A stretch of 15,027 nt of DNA. It comes from VFZL01 sp046734915 (GTDB taxonomy: Bacteria > Acidobacteriota > Vicinamibacteria > Vicinamibacterales > CAVVIG01). Below are positions 1-6,528 of the stretch, one piece after another. Location of the stretch: assembly GCA_046734915.1 (NCBI GenBank), contig JBKPSC010000167.1, forward strand, positions 1 to 15,027, written 5' to 3'. Both the position numbers and the translations under genes were made by a program. A model generated the notes under the pieces. That model searched no databases and was not told where the DNA came from. It saw nothing but the letters and a program-made list of their open reading frames with translations. Within the stretch, counting starts at the first letter, position 1; each line of letters starts with the position of its first letter.

Positions 1-164
1 ATGAACGGGTCTGGTTCGGTCACCGCAGGGTTCTGCAAAGACCACGCGCCGACACAGATATAGGAGTCGAGATAGATTTGCTTTCGCTTCGCGAGTTGAA
101 ATGTCAGGCTGTGCTGATCGCGAGCGTCGAGCTGGTTGAGCACGGCAACCGGGCTTCGGGTCAC
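1..164 (-). CDS. Partial hypothetical protein, 3' end beyond the window
   Basis: An open frame of 54 codons runs from a GTG at 164-162 off the left edge without a stop. It begins MTRSPVAVLNQLDARD and continues through KQIYLDSYICVGAWSLQNP. Its GTG overlaps the stop of the upstream propeller gene in the arrangement GTGA, a 4-base overlap typical of translationally coupled genes. About 70 percent of third codon positions are G or C, and the residue mix (Trp, Cys, Tyr, Asp in a plausible order) looks like protein rather than chance. No signal peptide or known motif is visible and I do not recognise the family. If real, it is the next gene of the same transcript. The alternative is an open but untranslated 3' region, since only 164 bases are visible. 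Confidence 0.45.
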   Translation of the reverse strand, partial: MTRSPVAVLNQLDARDQHSLTFQLAKRKQIYLDSYICVGAWSLQNPAVTEPDPF

Positions 165-2266
165 TTCGCCAGCGGATTCGGTCGCATCTGGAACTTCACC
201 GCCTTCGGAAGCACGCCTCGACCGCCCTCGCCGACTCCCCCTTCGATGTGCCACGTGGCATACGTGGAGAAGCTCGCCCAGAGCCCTTTGCCCTTCCAGC
301 CGGTCTTGGGGTCGTCGACTCTGCCGTTGGCCGAACGTGGGAAGAAGCCCAGCGGGTACGGGACGCGCAGCGTCACGAACTGTTTGGTCGCGGGATGGAT
401 CACCTCGAACGCGTCCGTATTGTTCGATCCGTACATCGGCGCGTCCTTTCCCAGGCCGAGCGTGTCGTGCACGTCGAGGTGTGTGAGGTAACTCTCGTTC
501 GCGTGGAACGGACTGCCGTCCCATGTCGGATCGGTCTTGCGGTAGAACGTCCAGCCCTCGGGACAACTCTGACCGCTGGCCGTGGGATCGCTCGTGGTCC
601 TGCACTTGCTACGGTCGAACGATGAAAAGTGTCCGCTCGATCGCCAGTTCTGCCACACGAGACCCTGGTGGTCGGCTTCGACGCCGCCCGATCCGAAGAC
701 GTCAATCGGCTGATTGGCTGGCGGCTCGAAGAACTCCGCCTTGCACGTCAGCGGCGGATTCGGTCCCCGCTCGAGGCGCATCAAGCGCTTCTGCCCGCGG
801 CCGATGCCGGAACACCACAGGCTGTTGTCCTTCGGATTGACCGCGACCGAGTAACAGCCGAAGTCAATCCGGTGATCCCGGGCGGGATCGATCGGCTGAT
901 CGGGTTCGCTCCACCCCGGCGTAATCCGACCGTCGCTGTTCGTGTCGAGCACGGCGGGACACCAGCCCTGCGACGCTTCGGCATCATGGGTCTTTTCCCA
1001 CGTGTTGACGTCGATCCAGCCCACCGCACCGGTCATGCCGAAGTAGATGTTGTTGTCGGCGTCGAACATGTTGTGATCGGCGCTGAAGCACGTGTCCACG
1101 TGCTCGTAGGTGTTCGTCGCCTGGTCGTACTTGGCCACCTGGCGGGAGCTCGCTCGCAATGGATAGTAGGCCGCAAACCTGTTCGCGCTCGACGTGCAGA
1201 ACGCCGGCTGCTGCCGCGCGTCCCGGTTGCGCACCGCCATCCAGAGCTTGCCGTTGCGATCGACGGCCGAGCTCCGCACGTCGGCGGCGCGCTTCCAGAT
1301 GTCCTCGCCCCAGAAGGGCGACGGCGTCGGCGCCGCATTGAACGACGAGACCAGAGGCGGCGCGGCCGATTGGACCTTGATCGTGCGCGCAGTGTGCGTC
1401 ACGGGATTCAGGACGGTCAAAGAGTCCGTCATCTCGGCCACGCCGTAGACGGGACCGTTGGCGTTGGCAGTCGGGACACGCGTATCGCCGGCGACGTTGT
1501 CGGAGCGGCCGTCAGTCGGTGTTCCCCAGTCCCACCACGAGACAACGAGATTGCGCTCGACGCCTGCCGGCCGCGGCGGTGTAGTCTTCGGGGCCTCGCC
1601 GGCGCGGACATGGTCGGTCCAGTCGGCAAACGCCGTCCGCGCCTCGCCGAAGTTCATGAAGAACGTGCCCATGGATGGCCCCGACGGTCCCACCTTGGTC
1701 CGCTTCTCCCAGGCGGCCAGCGTGGAGGCGGTTCCGACCGACATCGACGGCAGAATGCTGCGCGTGGCCTTGTTACCCAGTTGATGGCAGTCGAAGCACT
1801 CCTTGGCGTCCATGGAGAACTTCTTCTGAGCCTCGAGGCCGGAAGGAGCCTTCACCATCGACAACCACCACGCCGAGGGATACACCTGTGCCGCGGCCGC
1901 TGCGTCGGGGGCAAGCACCGCGGTGAGATCGAGACGCTGGCCTGGTTTCGCCGTAACCCGCGTCGAATCCACCAGGCCATAGCCGCGCACGAAGACCTGA
2001 TATGAGGCCCGCGGCAGATCGGGCAGCACGTACCGGCCGCGATCGTCAGTGACGACTATGCGGGCGAAGCGGGTGGGAAGGTCGGTCGTTTCCGCGATCA
2101 CCCAGACGCCGGCTTCGGGCCCTTTCGCGCTGGTGACCGCGCCCCCGATGTCGTCGGGGTCGATCGCGACCGCGTTCCCTTGCGTGTAGACGAACAAGGG
2201 GATGGCACTGGCGAGGACGGTCGCCAGAACAATTACCCAGCTCTCGTCCAAGTTTCGCGCTCTCAT
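161..2266 (-). CDS. Exported CxxCH (haem-type) protein with carboxypeptidase-regulatory-like and propeller-like regions
   Basis: A 701-residue protein. The start is taken at the ATG whose A is base 2266, because GGGAGA (2272-2277) lies 5 bases upstream; a longer TTG-started reading to 2314 lacks such support. Residues 10-29 form a hydrophobic leader or anchor. Residues 38-120 look like a carboxypeptidase-regulatory-like beta-sandwich (DDRGRYVLPDLPRASYQVFVRGYG). C157-F-D-C160-H161 is a c-type haem attachment motif. Residues about 270-690 read like an SMP-30/streptogramin-lyase-type propeller, with repeated phrases such as SSAVDRNGKLWMAVRNRD and ADNNIYFGMTG. D441-x-N443-x-D445-G-x-I448 resembles an EF-hand-type calcium loop. 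The role is probably extracytoplasmic, either electron transfer coupled to a propeller enzyme or substrate binding; no substrate can be named. It overlaps the following partial frame by 4 bases. Confidence 0.8.
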   Translation of the reverse strand: MRARNLDESWVIVLATVLASAIPLFVYTQGNAVAIDPDDIGGAVTSAKGPEAGVWVIAETTDLPTRFARIVVTDDRGRYVLPDLPRASYQVFVRGYGLVDSTRVTAKPGQRLDLTAVLAPDAAAAAQVYPSAWWLSMVKAPSGLEAQKKFSMDAKECFDCHQLGNKATRSILPSMSVGTASTLAAWEKRTKVGPSGPSMGTFFMNFGEARTAFADWTDHVRAGEAPKTTPPRPAGVERNLVVSWWDWGTPTDGRSDNVAGDTRVPTANANGPVYGVAEMTDSLTVLNPVTHTARTIKVQSAAPPLVSSFNAAPTPSPFWGEDIWKRAADVRSSAVDRNGKLWMAVRNRDARQQPAFCTSSANRFAAYYPLRASSRQVAKYDQATNTYEHVDTCFSADHNMFDADNNIYFGMTGAVGWIDVNTWEKTHDAEASQGWCPAVLDTNSDGRITPGWSEPDQPIDPARDHRIDFGCYSVAVNPKDNSLWCSGIGRGQKRLMRLERGPNPPLTCKAEFFEPPANQPIDVFGSGGVEADHQGLVWQNWRSSGHFSSFDRSKCRTTSDPTASGQSCPEGWTFYRKTDPTWDGSPFHANESYLTHLDVHDTLGLGKDAPMYGSNNTDAFEVIHPATKQFVTLRVPYPLGFFPRSANGRVDDPKTGWKGKGLWASFSTYATWHIEGGVGEGGRGVLPKAVKFQMRPNPLAK

Positions 2267-2310
2267 GGTTGTCTCCCATCCTGTGCTCTGGAGCGGCGCA
2301 CACTTCTCGC

Positions 2311-2502
2311 TCAATCGGGCAGGCCGATCACGACCACATCAGAGTTCTCCTGTTGTCGGTCGAACACAATGCGCTTGCCGTCGGGCGTGAGATCGAAGCT
2401 CTGCAGCCGTCCTCGATCCTCGAGGCGAGGAGGGCTGAAGTATATGGCCGGCCAGCGCTGGGGCATCTGCTTCGACACGCGTGTGTTCGTCAGCCCGAAC
2501 AC
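2311..2502 (-). pseudogene. Remnant of the C-terminal blade of a TolB/PD40-type propeller protein
   Basis: The last ~40 codons of this frame read LQSFDLTPDGKRIVFDRQQ, then ENSDVVVIGLPD and a stop. This is the signature of a TolB/PD40 propeller blade, as found at the C-terminus of large Acidobacteriota serine/threonine kinases and TolB-like proteins. Such proteins need several blades and run to hundreds of residues. Here only one blade remains: the same frame meets a stop at 2530-2532, and neither the rest of the upstream stretch nor the other frames show further blades or a kinase. I therefore read it as the 3' stub of a deleted or decayed gene. It ends 44 bases before the start of the CxxCH propeller gene, on the same strand. 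A short independent protein is possible but unlikely. Confidence 0.6.
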
Positions 2503-2789
2503 CGCCAGGATCGTCGTGGACGCTGTGCCTCACGTGGAGCTTGGATTGCAGCCTGCTGGCCGGGGAATCCTGAATGTCAATCCGACGATTCAGTTCAGCA
2601 ACTCGCTCGAGCCGGTGACAAACCTGGGTGTAACAGCGGTCAACCCGTCGACTCTGAGCGGTCCGCACTCGCCGGCGTTCAGACGTTTTCGGGCAGTGGC
2701 ATTACCTGAAACACCAATATCGCGGCCGGCATCTTCTGGAAATTCTAATGGGCTTGAGGCTTCGGACTTCATCGGCTGCGGACTTGACC
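2503..2789. other. Gene-poor stretch with no recognised feature
   Basis: About 290 bases between the propeller remnant and the heptamer repeat. No frame on the minus strand continues the TolB-like remnant. On the plus strand one frame stays open with fairly coding-like third positions (about 2510-2700, including ILNVNPTIQFSNSLEPVTNL), but it has no start with a ribosome binding site and no family I recognise. The stretch may be decayed coding DNA belonging to the same deletion that left the remnant. Confidence 0.4.
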
Positions 2790-2853
2790 GCCTGAAGCCT
2801 GGAACCTAAAGCCGAAGCGCCTGAAGCCAGTAGCCCGGAGCCTGAAGCCCGCT
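2790..2853. repeat. Tandem heptamer array, consensus GCCTGAA, nine units
   Basis: Bases 2790-2853 can be laid out as nine 7-base units: GCCTGAA, GCCTGGA, ACCTAAA, GCCGAAG, one extra C, then GCCTGAA, GCCAGTA, GCCCGGA, GCCTGAA, GCCCGCT. Three units are identical and the rest differ by one to three bases. The array runs up to and just into the TAG stop of the VOC gene (2852-2854), so it forms the immediate 3' flank of that transcript. Likely origin: slippage expansion of a short motif. No function is evident. Confidence 0.75.
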
Positions 2854-3655
2854 AATATCCGACGTAGCCCTCGGTCAACTCGATATACACGCCACTCGGG
2901 TCGGTGATGTAAGCGATCTTCAGCGCGATCGCCGGCACGTCGCGGAAGGGCACATCGAATTTGATGCCCTTCGCCTCGAGCTGTTTGACGAACGCCGCCA
3001 GGTCCTTGATCTCGAAACCGATGTGATCGATGACCCGGCCCTTCGTCCCGACGACCGGATTCTGGCTGGTCTGGAACGACAGGTTGACCGTGCCCGCATC
3101 CGCGGTCGTCTGGATCGTGCCGCGAGCCCGCTTGGTCAGCGAGAACGTCTCTGCATACCAATCGAGGAGCTTGGCAAAGTCCGGCGTCAGGAAATGCACG
3201 TGGTTCGGCAGCGCCTTGGCCGAGAGCGTCTTGTCTTCCTGCATCTCGATGCGCAGACCGTCCGGTCCGAGGACATATGCGTTCGGGAAACCTTCAGCGC
3301 CGGTGAATTCACTCTGCACCTGGTAGCCCGCGCCCTTCAGCGCCGTGAGCATGTCAGGCATGCTCTTGACCTTGAATCCGAAGTGATCCACGACCGTGCC
3401 CTGCGACGGTCCTGCCGGCGCCCGCTGTGTGAGCGCGACCAGCATGTTGGGGAACTTCACCACCATCAGCGGCCCCTTCTGGACGAACACTCCTCCGAAG
3501 GTGTCGACCCAGAGCTTCTTGTGGACTTCGACGTCGGCGACGTTCAAATGCACGTGCCCGTAGGTGATGCCGGCGGCGTTCATCGGCGAGAGCTGCGCGC
3601 GGGCGGTGCCGGCGACGGTCAGCATCAGCGCGGCGCTCAGGAACAGTGTCTTCAT
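2852..3655 (-). CDS. Exported VOC (glyoxalase/bleomycin-resistance fold) protein with two modules
   Basis: A 267-residue protein starting at the ATG whose A is base 3655, preceded by GGGAGG (3660-3665). The frame is open further upstream, but without a ribosome binding site and with a non-protein-like composition. MKTLFLSAALMLTVAGTARA-Q is a clear Sec signal peptide with an ARA cleavage site. Two VOC modules follow: residues 31-140 (YGHVHLNVA with H34/H36, VDHFGFKV with H91, GLRIEMQ with E137) and 150-263 (NHVHFLT with H152/H154, IDHIGFEI with H211, VYIELTEG with E259). These His and Glu residues sit where the family binds a divalent metal. VOC enzymes include glyoxalases, ring-cleaving dioxygenases, epimerases and antibiotic-binding proteins. 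Export argues against glyoxalase I using cytosolic glutathione; the substrate is unknown. The gene is divergent from the SnoaL-like gene. Confidence 0.88.
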   Translation of the reverse strand: MKTLFLSAALMLTVAGTARAQLSPMNAAGITYGHVHLNVADVEVHKKLWVDTFGGVFVQKGPLMVVKFPNMLVALTQRAPAGPSQGTVVDHFGFKVKSMPDMLTALKGAGYQVQSEFTGAEGFPNAYVLGPDGLRIEMQEDKTLSAKALPNHVHFLTPDFAKLLDWYAETFSLTKRARGTIQTTADAGTVNLSFQTSQNPVVGTKGRVIDHIGFEIKDLAAFVKQLEAKGIKFDVPFRDVPAIALKIAYITDPSGVYIELTEGYVGY

Positions 3656-3674
3656 GGATCCTCCCAGGGGGCAA

Positions 3675-3704
3675 ATCGTAGCGTTGGCGGGCGGCATTTG
3701 CCAA
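3675..3704 (-). promoter_or_regulatory. Candidate sigma70-like promoter of the VOC gene, framed by an inverted repeat
   Basis: On the minus strand TTGGCA (3704-3699) and TACGAT (3680-3675) are separated by 18 bases, matching TTGACA at 5 of 6 and TATAAT at 4 of 6 positions. Transcription would begin near 3668, giving a very short leader that still contains the ribosome binding site. A perfect 7-base inverted repeat, GGCAAAT (3670-3676) and ATTTGCC (3696-3702), overlaps both hexamers and could be an operator. The prediction is weakened by the very short leader and by the GC-rich background. Confidence 0.35.
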
Positions 3705-3785
3705 ACGGCCGATTCGCTCGCCGCGCGGACCGAGCGGCGCTTCGATCGCGCTACCATATTGCACCGACTAACTGGAGGGCCACCC

Positions 3786-4268
3786 ATGCCGGCAGCACGC
3801 CTACGATCGTGGCTAATCATCGCAGTCGCCTTGACCCTCCTGCAGACTCCGGTCGTCGCCCAGAATGCGCGTCTGCAGCAGCAAAAAGCGCTCGTTCAAC
3901 GCTGGATCGATGTCGGATTCAACCAGCGAATGCCCGAGGTCGTCGAGGAGACGTTCAGCCCGGCCGTCACCGTCAACGGAGAACGCATCGGGCGCGAGGG
4001 CCTGCGGCGCAGCATGAGCGGCTTCTTGATGGCCTTTGCTGACCTGCGTGTCACGATCACCGCGATTGTCGCCGAGGACGACCACGTGGCGATCTGGTAT
4101 ACGGCTCAAGGCGTTCATCGCGGAGAGTTCAACGGCATCCCGCCCACTGGCAAGAGTGTGCGCTGGACGGGTGCGGATCTGCTACGCATCGACGACGGCG
4201 TGATCGTCGAGGCGTCGTTTCTCGACGATGCTCTGGGGCTGATGCGTCAACTCGGCGGACGGCCGTAA
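3786..4268 (+). CDS. Exported SnoaL-like / ester-cyclase-type protein (NTF2-like fold)
   Basis: A 160-residue protein; the ATG at 3786 is preceded by GGAGGG (3774-3779) with 6 bases spacing. Residues 1-25 form a Sec signal peptide (MPAARLRSWLIIAVALTLLQ, then TPVVA-Q). The rest is one SnoaL-like domain: helix QKALVQRWIDVGFNQRMPEV, then FSPAVTVNGERIGREGLRRS, then the family-typical run HRGEFNGIPPTGKSVRWTG (about residues 111-129) ending ADLLRIDDGVIVE. The SnoaL group includes polyketide ester cyclases and many proteins of unknown function with the same cone-shaped pocket; the GIPPTGK signature is common among the latter. It probably binds or isomerises a small organic molecule outside the cytoplasm. 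It diverges from the VOC gene, with which it may share control, and converges on the S9 peptidase gene. Confidence 0.85.
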   Translation: MPAARLRSWLIIAVALTLLQTPVVAQNARLQQQKALVQRWIDVGFNQRMPEVVEETFSPAVTVNGERIGREGLRRSMSGFLMAFADLRVTITAIVAEDDHVAIWYTAQGVHRGEFNGIPPTGKSVRWTGADLLRIDDGVIVEASFLDDALGLMRQLGGRP

Positions 4269-4295
4269 AAGGAAGGTCGATGCAGGCAGGGGCGC

Positions 4296-4315
4296 GAACC
4301 GCCAGCATGCGGTTC
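4296..4315. terminator. Hairpin at the convergent junction of the SnoaL-like and S9 genes
   Basis: GAACCGC (4296-4302) and GCGGTTC (4309-4315) form a perfect 7-base stem with a 6-base loop, CAGCAT, between the two convergent stop codons; the right arm covers part of the S9 stop. A second, stronger palindrome of 22 bases (4322-4343, centred on GTCGAC) lies just inside the S9 3' end. Neither has a T-tract, so these are candidate bidirectional stops or mRNA 3' end stabilisers rather than standard intrinsic terminators. Confidence 0.35.
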
Positions 4316-6479
4316 ACCTCCCCGCCGTCGTCGACGACGGCGGCGGCCAGGTCATCTTGAGCTGATCGAACAAGAAGGCCAGCACGTCTGCTGTCTGCCC
4401 GACGCGCACGCTGAGTGGTGAGCCTATGCCGTGGCCGGCTTCGCTGGTCGTGGCGAGCAGAATGGGATGATCCGAGCTCGTGGCTGCCTGGAGCCGAGCG
4501 GCCATCTTACGCGAGTGCATCGGATTGGCGCGGCCGTCGTTGTCGCCGGTCTGCATCAGCACCGCCGGATACGCAACGCCCGCCTGGACGTGATGATAGG
4601 GAGAGTAGGCGAAGAGGGCTCGGAATTGATCGGCATTCTTGACCGTCCCGAACTCCGTGGTGTTGAACTCGCCGTTTGGATCGAGTTCGACGCGCAGCAT
4701 GTCGTAAATGCCGACGCTCGACACCACGGCCCGGAACAGCTCCGGGTGCTGAGTCATAACCGCGCCCATGAGAAGACCGCCATTCGACCCGCCCTGAATC
4801 GCGAGCCGCTCGGGCGAGGTATATCGCTCGGCGATCAACCGCTGGGCGACGGCGACGAAATCGTCGAAGACGTTCTGCTTGCGCAGGAGCGAGCCTGTCG
4901 CGTGCCACTCTTCCCCGAATTCGCCGCCACCCCGGAGGTTGGCGATCGCCAGCACGCCACCGGCATCGAAGAAGATGCGTCGTGACGGACCCAGGAAGTA
5001 CGGCGTCTCACTGATCCCGTATCCTCCATACCCATACAGAAGCGTCGGATGGCTTCCGTCGAGCACCAGGCCCTTCCGGCGGATGATGTTGACCGGAATC
5101 TCCGTGCCGTCACGCGACCGCGCCGTAAGGCGGGTCACTTCCATGTCGTCGAGATTGACGGGGCTGGTCACCTTCAGATTCGTCGCGGCATCACGTCCGT
5201 CGGGCGTCCTGCGACGAAACGCACGGGGCGTCAGATACGTCTCGACGCTGTAGATGAGATCGCCCTCCACCGATTCCATCTCGCCGACCGACGCGACCGG
5301 CGGCAGCGCCGCTTCGCCGCTCGTGCGGCCTTCGGTATCGAAGAATCGCAGTCGCGACGGTCCGCCGGCCATGAATCGCACGACCATCGTCCGGCCGGCA
5401 AACACGATCGCCGCCTCACCGAACTGCGTCGCAATCACGTCAGCACCTTGTGGCACGAGCTCGCGGGCATGCGCCAGCGCGTAATCGCCTGGCGCCAGCT
5501 TGAGGATGCGGCGGCGCGGCGCATTGCGCTCCGAGACCATGTACAGCGCCCGATCGGGACCGAACGTGGCGTACTCGACTTCGTCCTCGAAGCGCGTCAC
5601 CTGATGAACCGCGCCGGTCCGGTCCACCACGTAGTGAGCGAACTGCCCTCCGTCACCGTTGGCCACCGTGACGAGCAGCGCGCGCGCGACAGGCGAATAG
5701 TCCAACTGGATCTCGGCGACACGGGGCAGCCCTTCGACGAGGACCTGCCGATCCTTGGACACGTCAGTCCCGAGCTGATGCAGCCAGACGGTCTGATAGA
5801 AGTGCCGATCGGCTTCGGGTCGCTCCGGTCCCGGAAACCGCGTGTACCAGACGGCCCGGCCGTCCTCGGTCCAGGCCGCATCACCTCCAGCGGTGGGGTA
5901 CTGCACGTGTGGAATGACCTCGCCAATCTCGCGACCGCTCACGACGTCGAAGAGGTGCAAATCGCCGTCTTCGCTGCCGCCCCGAGAGAGTGAGACGGCC
6001 ACGCGTTGACCGTCCAGCGACGGGACGTACCAATCGATCGCGGTTCCGCCCGTCGGGTCGATGACGTTTGGATCGAGGAAAACCCGCGGCTGGGAGGTAT
6101 CAGCGGCCATGACGGCCAGCATCACTTGCTGCTTGGCCGGGTCGTTGTAGCGCGCGAACAGTCGGCCGCCTCCACTCTTCAGGTCGCCGTACGATGGCGA
6201 GGCCTGCGAGATGAGCTCCGTCAAACGAGTGGCGACTGCCGACCGGTATGGCAACGCATCGAGATAGCCGCGCGTGCGTGCGGTTTGTGCGGCCGACCAG
6301 GCACGAACCTCGGCATCGCTGCCGTTCTCGAGCCAGCGATAGGGGTCTTCCACTGAAACATCGTGATACACGTCCGTCACCGGCGTCATTCGCGTCGGCG
6401 GCGCCGTTCGGTCACGCCCTTCGAGTAGGGCGATAGCCACCGCCCCCACGCTCACGCACATCAGGAAGGTTTTCACCAT
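4314..6479 (-). CDS. Prolyl oligopeptidase family serine peptidase (S9A), probably exported
   Basis: A 721-residue protein, normal length for the family. ATG at 6479 is preceded by AGGAG with 7 bases spacing. Residues 1-20 (MVKTFLMCVSVGAVAIALLE) make a signal or anchor segment. YHDVSVEDPYRWLEN (about 38-52) is the classic S9A N-terminal motif. A seven-bladed propeller spans roughly 80-440 and the alpha/beta hydrolase domain follows: YGYGGYG, the active-site loop GGSNGG with S565, TGDNDGR with D648 and R650, and EAGHG with H683. The spacing matches the Ser554/Asp641/His680 triad of porcine prolyl oligopeptidase, and the Arg that helps bind substrate is kept. It should cut short peptides after proline. 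It lies 49 bases downstream of the Tat hydrolase gene on the same strand, most likely in one transcript. Confidence 0.93.
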   Translation of the reverse strand: MVKTFLMCVSVGAVAIALLEGRDRTAPPTRMTPVTDVYHDVSVEDPYRWLENGSDAEVRAWSAAQTARTRGYLDALPYRSAVATRLTELISQASPSYGDLKSGGGRLFARYNDPAKQQVMLAVMAADTSQPRVFLDPNVIDPTGGTAIDWYVPSLDGQRVAVSLSRGGSEDGDLHLFDVVSGREIGEVIPHVQYPTAGGDAAWTEDGRAVWYTRFPGPERPEADRHFYQTVWLHQLGTDVSKDRQVLVEGLPRVAEIQLDYSPVARALLVTVANGDGGQFAHYVVDRTGAVHQVTRFEDEVEYATFGPDRALYMVSERNAPRRRILKLAPGDYALAHARELVPQGADVIATQFGEAAIVFAGRTMVVRFMAGGPSRLRFFDTEGRTSGEAALPPVASVGEMESVEGDLIYSVETYLTPRAFRRRTPDGRDAATNLKVTSPVNLDDMEVTRLTARSRDGTEIPVNIIRRKGLVLDGSHPTLLYGYGGYGISETPYFLGPSRRIFFDAGGVLAIANLRGGGEFGEEWHATGSLLRKQNVFDDFVAVAQRLIAERYTSPERLAIQGGSNGGLLMGAVMTQHPELFRAVVSSVGIYDMLRVELDPNGEFNTTEFGTVKNADQFRALFAYSPYHHVQAGVAYPAVLMQTGDNDGRANPMHSRKMAARLQAATSSDHPILLATTSEAGHGIGSPLSVRVGQTADVLAFLFDQLKMTWPPPSSTTAGR

Positions 6480-6528
6480 CGACTTGCTCCTGCAGAACGG
6501 CGACGGCCGCCGACGAGATGTGCCACGT

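Noticed and set aside
134..150. GGTTG / CAACC hairpin after the CxxCH gene as terminator
   Set aside because: A 5-base stem with no T-tract, located inside the coding-like frame that overlaps the gene's stop.
629..2005. Long plus-strand open frame of 458 codons opposite the CxxCH propeller gene
   Set aside because: Arg/Ala/Val-rich shadow of the minus-strand gene. It shows no protein motifs, while the opposite frame has clear domains and a ribosome binding site.
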